A DNA stretch of 64,000 bases from Sphagnum magellanicum. Its lineage: Eukaryota; Streptophyta; Sphagnopsida; Sphagnales; Sphagnaceae. Every line of letters starts with the position of its first letter. Position 1 is the first letter of the stretch. The notes beneath the pieces were generated by a model. It made no database searches and was not told the DNA's origin. It was given only the letters and a program-made list of their open reading frames with translations. This document shows positions 24,601-35,959 of the stretch, one piece after another. The translations under genes were made by a program, and so were the position numbers. The DNA lies in contig CM038919.1 in NCBI GenBank assembly GCA_021904315.1, positions 5,146,001 through 5,210,000 of the forward strand, written 5' to 3'.

Positions 24601-25546
24601 GGGAGTGTGTAGGTTCATTCCTTCACACTCTCTTACATTCCCGAGAGCATGAAATCTAACTCTCAGGCTTCACTCTTGGCCCGCACCTTTGCAAACCCTT
24701 GCCTTGGTCATGGGCCCAAGGCTAGGGTTGTGATAGTTAAAGTGTTTTTTAAAGACTGCATTTTCCATGTGGTAGTTTTCTATTGGTTTATATTTCATTT
24801 TTCACACAATGTTTTTTAATTGAATATCAAATTTGAGGCCAAATATGACATATAACATGATAAAAATTCAAAAAAATATTTTTAAGGACTATCCACACAT
24901 TCCTTGGTTCCTTTTTTCATGCTTTCACCCCTTGGTTTTACTTTAATCTTGTGAGGATTCTGCCCAACATTTTGTTTTGCCTTAAAAATGGCATATTTGC
25001 CTTTTTGGTCTATTTGTTGAACTGTTTTAACCATGCTTTTTGGATTCACCTTTATGACAGCTTTGACAAACACTTGTGGAACACTAGATTGGCCTACAAA
25101 TTGACTTCCATTCGGTTGAGGCACATGTACCCATGGCCTTGGGTATTAAAGTGCACCCATGAATGGCAACCCCCATGGTTGCAATTGTGTCAAAGTGGTG
25201 GTTACCATTGCCATTGAGGTGCAAGGGTTAGATTTGGAAGATCTGAAGAACTTACCATTACTTTCGACAGAACCTCAACAATAGTTACTGGCTTAGGGGT
25301 TGTCTTGGGCAACACCTTTGGTTTTTTCACCTTTGGTGTAGATGAATCAACAACCCCTTGAACTGCATCATGCACAAATTCCAAATCATCATTTGATTTT
25401 GTTTTCAACACCCACAAAAACATGTCCACCCCCATCCCTTGACAAGAACTTTGTACATTAAAAAATTTGATAGAACTAATATCTTCAAGTAAGTTCAAGA
25501 AAAATTCAATCAATTTAAGTCTTATGCTCAAATTTAATTGAGACAA
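21683..25546 (-). pseudogene. Decayed gene, possibly Ptta/En-Spm transposase-related
   Basis: Coding-like blocks in order on the minus strand are 25546-25202, 25124-24882 (Lys/Gln/Pro-rich), about 23940-23534, 22513-22112 and 21907-21683. The third block holds LRAALDKDFEYMENEL, YVIGFKNVVKSQLKT and HWEKQKSYWSNLEIEKK, then a Ser/Asn/Lys-rich tail. A Trp-based helix followed by a Ser/Asn/Lys-rich segment is what I would expect of plant Ptta/En-Spm accessory transposase proteins (PF03004), but I judge this by eye. The last block has NGLWRLEKFHGAFIFEFW and HPHEANDQAFVRDVVCT, unrecognised. Stops and frameshifts are frequent, and a GC-richer insert (24170-24735) splits the gene. The neighbouring CACTA element is on the opposite strand, so they need not belong together. 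Confidence 0.38.
24170..24735. mobile_element. GC-richer block, possibly a solo LTR
   Basis: About 565 bases are distinctly richer in G+C than both flanks and break the decayed minus-strand gene. There is no coding content. Length, composition and position would suit a solo LTR of a retrotransposon. I could not fix terminal TG/CA ends or a target-site duplication. Confidence 0.3.
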
Positions 25547-28150
25547 AAATCAAGTGTCATGGCACTATACATAAGTAGTTGTTTAATCTAAATCAAATAT
25601 ATTGAAGGTAATCCACTTTCTATAGTACATCCAATTGCAACAATTTAATACCCAAGCTATGAATTGAAACACATTTTTAGATTTCAATCCAACCACTTGT
25701 GGCCTTATTATGACATATATAAATAGGCTTTTAGATATTATGAATAATCATTCCTTTATGCATCATGCCATTTCAAGTAGTTATGTACTTGAATTACATA
25801 GGTTCATCACAACCTTTTCCTCCTACTACAAACAAATGTCAAAACAAACAACTTGACATGCATAATTCCACAATCAATCATTCAAATCTATTATAATTAA
25901 AATGAACTAAAGACATTGAAGATCTTACATGGACACTACACCAATGACAACACAAGTGGCATGAATGTAGATTCATGTTTCCAATGAGGAGAAAAGAGAC
26001 TCATAAATAAAATTTATTATGGACATTACACCAATGATAGCACGAGTGGGAGGAATGAGTTGAAGATAGTCTAAAAACTATTTGAGATCTAGGCATACAC
26101 CTTCAATCAACAACAATTTGAAAGGACTTTCCAGTTGAATCTATTCATCATGAAGCTTTCATCATTGGGATAATGCAAGTTCATCTAGTTGGAATCAACA
26201 AGATAGAATATTATTTATAGTCTATAGATTTTCCAACAGACTTAATTATGTCATCTTTAAGATTGAAATTTATATTTTGTTTAATAATGTAGATTGCAAA
26301 AATGTGATTTTTCATTTACCTACCTACTCCAAACCTCAATCTATCTATCCCACTTACATCTCAAGACACTTAGTTGTGATGTTAACAAATTTTTTTTCTC
26401 TTACTTGGGCAATATTTCAAGATATGGAACTACATATTGATGTTGGAAAAAAGACACAAAAAGAAGAACCAGAAGAAGTCTTCTTTTGTGTAGACCTAAA
26501 ACAAGTTTGTAGGAAGCTTCAAATGAGTTCAACCCATAAAAAATAAGAAGATTCGAATTTCAAAAAAACACTATGCTTGGTGTGTACTCATCATCATTTG
26601 TTTTCATCTCTGTAGATACTTCGTTGTCCATAATTTCTTTCAAATTATTGAAAAATTCAAAATGCTTTGAATCAACATGCCATTGATAATTGCTAGCCTT
26701 TTACTGTGTTGTAGTGGCAAGTTAGGTTCAAGTAGGAATGAGTGTTGTCAAATCCTCTTCACCACACAAGCCAAGTTACTATGTGGAAACACTCAACATT
26801 GTGCAAAGTAACTTCCCAGTGAGAACCGAAAATACAAGATCAACCTAAAACATAACTCATTCAAAAGGAAAAAAACAAACATTAAAGTTGTAAACATTTA
26901 GAAATGCGAAAAAGCTCACAACTTTGCAAAAAAAGAAACTCAAAAGGCTCCAATGATTAAGAATATAGTGGGAAATTCAAAACCTCATGCCAAAACCTAA
27001 ACTTGTGTCCTTAATTGTTCATTGGAGACAAGACAAATATTGAACACATACAATTCATTTGTTGCATCTTGCGGAAGCTTCAATAGATACACAAGGGATG
27101 CAACACGTGCATCTTTGGAAAGCTTGTAATCACCCTTCTTGTCTATGTAAATTGACACACTAATGTTAAGAAAATCATCCTCATCTAAGGTAATTGTGTT
27201 TTTTGCGTTGTGCATCTTTATAGGCAATATGTGGTGTGTAGTGTGCACACTAATCCCTCCATTCAAGTACTGAAACAAAATAAAAACCCGACAAATGAAA
27301 ACTTTCATAAGATTACAATGATAGATTCTTGGGATGAATGAACCCTAACCCTAAATTTTGCCGCTCAAGTTAAGCCTTGAACAACCATTGTTTTGGTGCA
27401 CAATGTGGCAAAAACCATACTAAAAAGTTGGGAAACCTCACAACACATATCAATATGGAATATAGGAATGCGAATTATGCAAGGTAACTGTTTCCAAAAA
27501 AGAAGAAAGCAAAGTCAAGTTATGCAAGTTCCTTTGCTCTACTTTTTCATTATTTTCCAATTTTGATCTATGAGGAATGTGCATTTACAAATATTCACAA
27601 ATAGAAGATCAAAAAATAGCAACATATGGATGTTTTACGATTTTAGATAACTGTGATCCAACAAGGCAAGTTCTCAAAAATTCGATTGTTACAAGTTTTA
27701 TTGTTATTGATAATTATACTTCTTAGCTACATTTGAATCTCAAACTAGATTTTGTTCTTTGGAGCCCCATTTTGAAAATTTTCAATACAATTTGCAAATG
27801 TACAACAAGATCATGAAAACAAGTGGGAGGGATGTTATGTTGGAATACCAACCTAAACAACATTCGCAACAACATAGCTTGCAACTTAACCAACCATGAA
27901 TTGGAAACCATGCCTAAGTCACATAATCAACTTGTGAGGAGTGCCCATTAACGACCTTTCCAATCATGGAAACATAGCTTCAATGAAGGTTTGGGTGAGT
28001 AGGTGATACAATAGGACCAAATTCAAATGATCTAGTCTTGAATGTTCTATGAACACCACTATACACAATCTAAGATCAATGTCTGATCATCCAATTTTTG
28101 TCTCACATTATTTTTGTGATTAGGAATGGCTTTTAATCAAAATTAGTTAA
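25547..28150. other. AT-rich DNA, no gene; small direct repeat at 25928-26050
   Basis: A phrase starting TGGACACTACACCAATGACA (about 25930) recurs at about 26020 with changes (ACATTACACCAATGATAGCA), so a 90-base segment was duplicated. Near 26700, GTTGTAGTGG could be a CACTA-type 3' end, but it is unsupported. Nothing else was recognised. Confidence 0.4.
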
Positions 28151-28167
28151 GGTAGTTATTTTTTGCA

Positions 28168-28536
28168 ATGGCATCTATCCTTCCAGATGCCTTGTGTAAT
28201 CCTCAGATATTACCTCTTTTGCATGTAAAAAAACAACAACATAGAGATGATAAGCTTTGGGTTAGGGAAGAACAAAGGGCAAGATTATACAATTTGAAAT
28301 GCCTACATTGTCCTTGCACCAAATGCAAAGGACACTTTTTATATACAATTGGGAATGTGAGGGGGCATTTGATTCATAATGAAAGAGATCTTCGATTTAG
28401 AATTTGGATAGGTCCATGCACTAGAGACTTATTAGATGAAGAGTGGGAGGAGGAATTTAAAAGACCAATAAAACAACAAACCCAACTTCTGAATTCTGCT
28501 ATTGGTATGCAAGTTATGGTAGTTGATGCATTCTAG
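28168..28536 (+). pseudogene. Transposase-associated Cys/His module (CACTA N-terminus)
   Basis: An open frame of 122 residues with LKCLHCPCTKCKGHFLY, GNVRGHLIHNERDLRF and WIGPCTRDLLDEEW. The C-x2-C-x-C-x2-C pattern followed by V-x2-HL fits the plant transposase-associated domain (PF13963) that precedes Tnp2. The frame stops at TAG (28534-28536). An acidic region continues downstream in the same gene with further stops. Confidence 0.6.
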
Positions 28537-28686
28537 CAACTAGATGATCCTATCTCATTCGAAGACAAATTGGTGGATGTTGTGGTTGATGTTTTTAGGG
28601 TAGTTGATGGATTATAACAAGAAGCAAATGAGGGTGACAAAGATGGTAATGGAGAAGTTCCATTTGATAACAATGGACAACAATCA

Positions 28687-29945
28687 TTGAGAGATGAATC
28701 TTTTGAAAATGTCCAACAAGAGCACAATTTTGATCCAGTGGCTTTGGAGGATGCAATGAAGGAATTGTATGTAGGCTCCAAGTGTACAAAGTTGGTAGCA
28801 ACAATTCTTTTTATGAACCTTTGCATGGTACATGGAGTCAATAATAGATTTTTATGGCATCATTTATTTCTTAAACCTGATTGTTTGCCCACCAACTATT
28901 ATGCTGTAAAGGTTGACACAAAAGTTTAGATTAAATTATGAGAATATTCATGCATGTCCTAAAGGTTGTGTCTTTTTTCGAGGGGATCATAGAGACGATG
29001 TCAGTTGTCCAAAATGTGGGTCTCCTTGTTACAAGGATGTGGTAAACAAGGTATTGTTTATGAAAGTGCTTCAACATTTTCCTATAATCCCTAGACTTCA
29101 AAGGTTGTTTAAGACACCTATAGTGCTTAAGTTAATGTTTTGGCACTCACAAAATAGTAGTCTAGATGGCCTTGTTAAACACCCATGTGACTGAAAGGCT
29201 TGGAAACACATTTAGTAGAAATTCCCTAATTTTGCAATAGATCCACAAAATGTGCATCTTGGACTTGCTACTTATGGTGTCAACCCATACAAATTGATTC
29301 ATTCGACATGGTCAACATGGCCTAGATTATGTTGCTGAATTTCAATTTAACTCCTTGGTTGACAACTAAGAAATTTTTCATCATGTTGGCATTGTTGATT
29401 CTTGGAAGGAATTTGTCACATCTTCCAACTTCGATGTTTATTTACAACCATTGAAGAGCTAATGCAAATATGGACTAGAGTTCCAATGTACGATGTGCAA
29501 AAACCTTTGTGCTCCAAGTCATTTACATTGAAAGGAATGTTGTTTTGGACCATCCATGATTTTCCTAGGTATGGGACAGTTGCAAGAGTCACACACCAAG
29601 GACTTGTCGCATGTCCAATATGTGGGCCAAAGTTTAGGGGTGAACACTCAGTGGAGCTAGGTAAACAAACCTACACTGGAACATGCCGATTGTTGACAAA
29701 GGGACACCCATACATATTAGTGAGAATGGCTAATCATTTCAATAGGAAATTAGAAACCCACCTAAGACCCAAATTTGTCATAGTAAAAGAACAATTGACA
29801 CGAACTGCATAGTACTAGTTTTGGTTACAATCGAGCAACAAAGATGGTGGAGCCGGGGACCCTTTCATAGAACATGGTGTGAAGCATCGTAATGTGTTAA
29901 ATGATTTGCCATATCAACAAGTATGTTGTTCCTTTAAATGTGCTT
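28687..29945 (+). pseudogene. Tnp2 transposase core (PF02992)
   Basis: Blocks follow the usual Tnp2 order. 28687-28929 has a leader ending LPTNYYAVKVDTK. The 28913 block has YENIHACPKGCVFFRGDH, a CPKCGSPCYKDV zinc-binding pair and PIIPRLQRLFKTP, then HPCD followed at once by TGA (29192-29194) where 'GKAWKHF' is expected. A region with stops still reads 'NVHLGLATYGVNPYKL' (about 29250-29300). The 29402 block has VYLQP-like DVYLQPLKS-type sequence, TLKGMLFWTIHDFPRYG, HQGLVACPICG and LLTKGHPY. A remnant GVKHRNVLNDLPYQ ends near 29920. It once catalysed cut-and-paste transposition; several stops make it inactive. Confidence 0.75.
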
Positions 29946-30039
29946 ACATTGGGGAACATTGTGATGTCATGCTTGCCATTCTTTGAAATCAAAACCTATG
30001 TTGCTTAAGTTTGTGAGTGTCTAGATATGTGAATCACTA

Positions 30040-30270
30040 TATTGTTTTTGTATAGAAAACATGTCATTTGTGACATATGTTAGTCATATACAAGTCAATG
30101 TCAAGTTGGTAGTAAGGTTTGTGAACAGCCAAGACTCCGACAAAGGTAGATTTTAGTCATAGGCTAGTCAATTTGTAGTTGCCTTGTGTCTGTATGTGGC
30201 AGCCTTTAGTCATAGAAAGGTCAAATATATAATGACTGATACACAATAAAATTTAGACCAGAGGCTGCAT
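30040..30270 (+). repeat. Insert-borne repeat, copy 1
   Basis: It lies in the gap between the Tnp2 core and DUF4218. It shares TTAGTCATAGGCTAGTCAAT (about 30153) and other words with the gap at 31385-31540, in the same orientation. Confidence 0.45.
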
Positions 30271-30479
30271 TGCATTATTTTTTGTGCTAATTTTGGTTTA
30301 ATGGGAGATTAAAAAATGTATGGGTTGGTGAAAATAAACCTAGTTACCCTGAAAAAGAAGGTTGACCATGAAAAAAATGGGTGTTGTGATTGATGCAAGA
30401 TTTTTTAATTCAGTTCACAATAAATGTAATGCATTATAAAAAAAAATTTGCTAAAAATATTCTAAAAACAATGACAAAT

Positions 30480-31290
30480 GAAAAAGATAGTGTGAAAGTG
30501 AGACGTGATTTGCAATGTAGGGGTATTAAACCACATTTGTGGTTGATTACCATCAACCTTTGAAGAGATGGTAAGATGTTGAAACCAATAGCCCCATACG
30601 TTTTGATAGTGATCAAGTTTGACTCTTTTTCAATAACCATTGAGAATTTGAAAACACCTTCAAGACATTTATTTGCAATGGGGAAACACATTAAGAAAAA
30701 GAATTTTGGTAGTCTAAAGTCACATGGTTACCATATTTTGATGGAACAAATTTTGCTGCTAGCACTACGAGGATGTCTTGCTCCTAGACCTTGAATGGTG
30801 GTGATGAGGATTTCCAAAGTGTTAAGGAATATACGTAATAAGGTTTGGAATCCTTCTGAGATTGATTCATTCCGAGATGATGTTGTAGTTTCTTTAGCAT
30901 TGGTAGAGATGCATTTTCCACCATCTTTTTTTGACATTATGACACATTTGTTGTATCTAATGGATGAATTAGATTTGTGTGGACCCGTTTCCATTAGATG
31001 GATGTATCTAGTGGAAATATACATGAAAACCTTGAAAACCTATGTGTGTGATATGGTTAAACCTAAGGGATCCATGGTTGAGGGATATATTAAGGATGAG
31101 TGCCTCAGTTTCATAACTGAATACTTGCAAAGGTTTGAGGTTGTGTAGCGTCGAATATGGGATGCTGATGAAGAAGAGGGTGATGTTGGTGAGGTACTTG
31201 AAGGGGCTAGTGTGAAATTCTTTATGTCCCTAGCCCTACGCAATGCTCATGCCCACCAATATGTACTCACCAACATATCCTTAATGCCAC
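30480..31290 (+). pseudogene. DUF4218 module of the CACTA transposase (PF13960)
   Basis: It starts with a short piece reading VRRDLQCRGIKPHLW, which in intact elements follows the Tnp2 core. Then come GSLKSHGYHILMEQILLLAL, a short break, and a clean block (30795-31148) with EMHFPPSFFDIMTHLLYLM, LDLCGPVSIRWMYLVEIYM and GSMVEGYIKDECLSF. The order and motifs are diagnostic of DUF4218. The block ends at TAG (31146-31148), and a trace HAHQYVLTN continues to about 31285. Confidence 0.78.
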
Positions 31291-31384
31291 TTTGGTTACA
31301 ATAAGTAATATCAAGTCTGTCCTTTCCATAATGTTTGTAATTAGAGCAATTTGATGTGTGGGTGGATTTATCAATGTACCATTA

Positions 31385-31540
31385 TTTTATCAATGTGCCA
31401 AAATTTATTCATATTACAGTCATTGTTAAGTTGTTAATAGTGATGATGTGACAAATTTTAATCATAGGCTAGTCAATTTGCAATTCACTTGGTTATAGAA
31501 GGAGCAGCCGTTAGTCAAATCTGTAGTTTTTTTTAATGGA
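31385..31540 (+). repeat. Insert-borne repeat, copy 2
   Basis: It lies in the gap between DUF4218 and DUF4216. ATCATAGGCTAGTCAATTTG (about 31460), CATTGTTAAGTTG and GCAGCCGTTAGTCA align with copy 1 at 30040-30270. Nested small elements or related introns are both possible. Confidence 0.45.
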
Positions 31541-31599
31541 AAATACATGGCAAGTTCCAGACCATGGAAGGTTAGAAGTTATTTAATAATTTAGGCTTT

Positions 31600-32390
31600 A
31601 TACATGGTATTTGTGAATGAGAAAGATGTCCAAATTCAATAATTTTGTAATTACTTTTGCAAGAAGTGGAAGGATGCGCATGGATCAAACCCAAATACAC
31701 CTCCTTTCATTGGCTGGGTGAAAAGTGATGTCCATGAGCACCCCATATAGACTCCAGCAACTTTGAAAATGTAGATAGGGTGCTACTATGTAGTAGTCCC
31801 TTTCAAACCGCACTTCGATACACTCGCATGAAGGCATATGGGAATCACTTTAGGGTGGAAGATTCAAAGAACATTTTGTTGTCCACATATGATAGTGGCA
31901 TTGCCTTAGTCTTTGATATGCCATCTATTGATATTAGAGATGTTTCTATGAATTATGTTAGAATATTAGAAAATATCTTCAAACTTGATTATGGTTTAGT
32001 GCGAACACCTATGATTCTTTTCATGTGCAAATGGGTCAAATGAGAGGACAATTAAGGCAACCCCACTTATGTATGAGATGATGTAGGATTCCTCACAATG
32101 AATTTTCACCATAAGTTGCCATTATTGTTGGAGCCCTTCATTTTTCCTTTTCAATCTACACAAATGGTTTTTTTATGACATCAAGAAGCCTAGTTGGAAA
32201 GTTGTTTTGTGAAAGGAAGCCCAATCTAAGAGAGAGGTGGCAGACACAAAAGATGTGTTCATTACGACAACCATGGAAACAAATGGTCTAAATGCTCTAG
32301 AAGCATTGCCCTCGCCACCAAGTTCAACTTCATTAATAGGAGCCATAGAGTTGTCCGAGAAGGACAATCTTTTAGCACTAGCAAGGTTTT
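31600..32390 (+). pseudogene. DUF4216 module of the CACTA transposase (PF13952)
   Basis: The middle block (31780-32043) reads AYGNHFRVEDSKNILLSTYD, then SGIALVFDM, NYVRILENIFKLDYGLVRTP and MILFMCKWVK, a close match to the plan of DUF4216 (YG-x-F-x-T..., G-x-D/N-Y-YG-x-L..., LDY, FKC-x-W). After it, DIKKPSWKVVL (about 32178-32210, another frame) is the usual end of the domain, followed by an acidic tail without function I can name. Confidence 0.72.
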
Positions 32391-32399
32391 AGGGTTATT

Positions 32400-33420
32400 T
32401 TGCATGTTGCATGTATTAGGCAAATCTTGGAAATTGCATTACATTACATGCAAAATTTGGCACTTTTTACAACTGTTATTTGGTGTCTTTATTCTTCATT
32501 CTTGAGTGTATTAAATTCCATTATGGAATCCATGAACACATTGTAAGATTTGAAAGTTTTTCATCAATTTGATGTTATGTTTTTATTTTTGATGATGTAT
32601 TGGCCAATGGCATTTTTTTGTGTTTTTGACAATTTAGACTTTAGTGAAAACCTAGATCACAAATATGCAAATGGATGTCAAACTTTTACAAAAGTCGTTA
32701 TAGAATTTTGTACATAATTAGCCATCTATGTATCATTACAAATAAGCCCTTTTGTAGTAATTAACAAGTTATATTTTTAGTTGTTGTCCACATCATGATG
32801 CAATAGTTGTATTGTAATCATTCCCAAGTTTTTACTAAACTTCTTTTTCACATCAATAAATGTTAAATAATTATGTAATGATTTCAATGACACCTTGGAA
32901 ATCCATGCCACATGATTTTTGGTAAGTCATTTTATAGTTAGAAAAAATGCCAAGCTATCCATTTAATAATAATGGCTTAATCATACATAAGTAATTTTAG
33001 AAGTCCAAATGCCACATCATAGGGTGGGACCCATTTTCCAACAACATATTAAATGTAATAAATAAATAAAATGCCATAACATCGTGACAATGTTTTCCAC
33101 ATCATTTTAAGCAATCAAAATGTAATCATAAATAAGATGCATATTCAATCATTTAAAAAAATGATAGCTCAACGATCCACGTTGACTTCTTATTTTATAA
33201 CATCCACACTAAAACCATAACACCATGAAATATGGTATATGAAAAATTATATATATATGTTCTACATTATTTTGATCCATTAATCATATGAATGGTTGGT
33301 TTATGACTTATATTTATTCCATGTAGATAATGAAGTTATAAAATATGACCTCTGTCATTGATAGAGTCATTTAGGACAACTAGTCATTTTTTCCTTGGTT
33401 GCAAATGACAAAATTTCTAT
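32400..33420. other. AT-rich 3' flank of the CACTA element
   Basis: Probably contains the 3' subterminal region. CTTTTGTAGTAATT at about 32751 resembles a degenerate CACTA end (TAGTG complement), but no pair was found. No gene. Confidence 0.3.
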
Positions 33421-33424
33421 TAAG

Positions 33425-33870
33425 GGATAACCAACAATAACTAACAATAACTTACAATATTATAGCCTGAGGTAAAATGGCTTAGAATAACCAACAATGA
33501 CCTATGACAAAATAGCCAATAATCGGTTATGATAAATAATTTAAAATAGCCAAGAATAACATATTATAGAATAATCAATAATAATTTATGATAGAATAAT
33601 CGAGAAGCCTATGATAAATAACATACAATAGCCTATAATAAAATAACCAACAATAACCTATGGCAAAATAACCTAAAATAACCAATAATCACCTATGATA
33701 GAATAGCCAAGTATAACCTATGGTAAAATAACCAAAAATGATGTATGGTAAAATAACCTAAAATAACCAATAATAACCTATGATATAATATCCTATGATG
33801 GAATAACTAAGAATAGTTTACAATAGATTAGCTTATAATAACCTATGGTAGAATTGTTAAAACTTGTCAA
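33425..33870. repeat. Degenerate minisatellite (AATAACCTATGGTAAAATAACC-like)
   Basis: About 15 imperfect units are made of AATAGCC, AATAACCAACAATAACCTA and TATGGTAAAATAACC words. It is the complementary strand version of the array at 9140-9470. Confidence 0.7.
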
Positions 33871-33944
33871 GAATTACATAGGGTAAAAAAAAAACATAAT
33901 AATACGTGATGATAAAAAAATTTCATTCATTTAAATAACAGTTC

Positions 33945-34006
33945 AATGGTTAAAGACTTTCTTTTCAAATATGGAGGTGAGAAGAATTGAAAGGTTCAAA
34001 CCTTCA
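33945..34006 (+). mobile_element. tRNA-like (SINE-like) promoter head
   Basis: A-box-like GTTCAATGGTTAAAGAC (33951) and B-box-like GGTTCAAACCT (33992-34002) are about 40 bases apart. It directly follows the minisatellite. No intact tRNA fold. Confidence 0.35.
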
Positions 34007-34009
34007 CAC

Positions 34010-35440
34010 TTGCACCGGTTGGTTAGTGGATTAGGTGTTTAGGTAGGCTAGGTTTTTAGCTCAGGTTAAGTAGCCTAATGAAGGTTCCTGAATGCCTAGC
34101 CTAGGTTCATAATTAACTATTAGTGAATTGATTATTAATGATTTATCTATTAGTGAATTCAATTAATAGTTGGCCATTTTCACCATAATAAATTTGTCCA
34201 ATTTCACTCAAAATTTAGTGAAACACATAGTGAACTTGAACAATGACTTCTAATGTATGTACATCATTATTAAAAATCTTATTTGTGGAGCTTAATGAAA
34301 ATGTGTCTTAGGTGTACATTTATAACAACTAATGACATGTGTTTAGGTGCACATCTATGAATACTAAATTTCAACAAGGCATAGGTCAAATCAATCTTTA
34401 CTGCCTATCCTAAACTAAAATTAATCCATATTTTTTGCCACAATTAAAAAAAAATTGTTTTTTCCTTCCTATTCATTCTCCTGCATATTATTGAATTCAT
34501 TTTATTTTGTACAATTTATAACCATTTGAATTTTAAATGTAGGAGACATGAACAAATGGACCATACTTTGCTTCCTTCAAATCCACCTTGTTCATTATCT
34601 TGTGTAACATTTTCTTGATAAATGTACCTTATTGGAAAACCCATATGGAAGTAGATTTAAATATTTCAATACCAATCCCCATTGCATTCAATATATAAGA
34701 ATGAATTTCATCCAACTATGTTATGACACATCCATTCATTTCATCCAAATGGATAATGTCATTCATCCATGAACATGTTCATCCATTTCTAGGTCAATGT
34801 TCAAAGCACAAGTTCTAGGTTCATGCATAAATCATCCTATTGTTTTCATTGTGCACCCATGATGAGTTACAATATTCGTATGTTACGTTTGTAGCTTAAA
34901 ACAATTTGGGGATTGTTGGTTCTTAGATTGAGGTGGAAAGAGTTTTAACTAGTATTGCATGTATTTGCACAAACCTATAATGCTTTTGATTGGGCATGTA
35001 CAATGTTGAGATGCTAATAAATATCTACAAGAATTGCCATGCTGATGCACTTGTTGGTGGGTTTTCATGGAGAAATTCATGGTAATGGAAGAAACCTTAG
35101 TGGATGAAAATGAGGATATAATTGCATCGCTTGGGCTTTTGGAGTTGAATGAAAGCAACAACAGGGTTTAGGTGACTGTGGTTTTTGTTTTTAAAATTTT
35201 TCAAGTCTCTTCTTCCTTCAAGTTTGATGGTTGTGTTTGTCAAAGTTGGTGTAATCAATTTGTTGTTTTTGATTGTCATAGGTCTTTGGAGCAATGTTTG
35301 GAACAAGATTATTACTTTAGAGCCCAAACCCTAGGAATTGGATGTGATGTAACCTAAAAATTTGTTAGGTTTTGAGTTTTTTTTGTTTTTTCCTTGTTAT
35401 GTCATTTTGCATTTGAGTTTGCTTGTTCTCTTAAATTCGA
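34010..35440. other. No gene recognised
   Basis: AT-rich sequence with short chance open frames. A few coding-like words appear at 35040-35170, but no domain. Confidence 0.35.
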
Positions 35441-35444
35441 CAAA

Positions 35445-35832
35445 GTTAGGGCAGAATTTCAAGACGTTTTGAGGTCAAAATTGGGTAATTTTTTTTGGAG
35501 GTTTTGGAGTCAAAGGTTTGAAAGGACAAATAGGGCAGATTTTGGGTATGAATTGGAAGGTACAATTGGGGGTGTTTGAGGGGGTGATTTGGAGGGCAGA
35601 TTTGGGAGCTATTTCGAAGCAAAAAGTGGGTGCAATTGGGGGGTTTTGAGGGGGTGATTTGGAGGGTAGATTTGGGGGTTATTTTGGGGCCACAAAAAAA
35701 AGGGTGGGTTTTTGAAGGGGTGATTTTGAGGGCAAATTTGGGAGTTGTTTTGGGCAAGAAGGGGGTGCAATTGGGGGGTTTTTGAGGGTGTGATATGGAA
35801 GGCAGGTTTGAGAGCTGGTTGGGGGGGGGGGG
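35445..35832. repeat. G-rich tandem repeat, unit about 65-71 bp, ending in a G-tract
   Basis: Units carrying GTTTTGAGGGGGTGATTTGG, then GGGCAGATTTGGGAG, recur with anchors near 35572, 35643, 35708 and 35779. The array ends in a nearly pure G run at 35819-35834. The strand is strongly biased for G over C. Proline-rich translations on the minus strand are a result of composition. Confidence 0.75.
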
Positions 35833-35959
35833 GAGGGAGGATTGAATTCAAAGGTGGCAAGACACACATTTCGAAGTTGGCATACAAGTGTATGAAACAT
35901 GAAAACATGCAATCAATTGACTTTAAAAAATGGTACTCATCCATTGGAAATTATTAACG

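Larger units (their letters stand above)
28168..32390 (+). mobile_element. Dead CACTA (En/Spm) DNA transposon, coding part
   Basis: All plant CACTA transposase modules appear on the plus strand in the standard order: an N-terminal Cys/His transposase-associated module, the Tnp2 core, DUF4218, then DUF4216. Each is broken by stops or frameshifts. Two gaps (about 29950-30475 and 31295-31595) hold unrelated AT-rich DNA. The terminal inverted repeats and target-site duplication could not be located, so the true ends are unknown and probably lie outside these limits. Confidence 0.8.

Noticed and set aside
21973-32765. CACTACAA / TTGTAGT words as ends of the CACTA element
   Set aside because: Single words occur at about 21973, 26707 and 32755, but no matching inverted pair with equal 3-bp target duplications could be found by eye.
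35446-35944. Proline/threonine-rich minus-strand open frames
   Set aside because: They arise from the G-rich tandem repeat and have no conserved frame between units (unit length is not a multiple of three).
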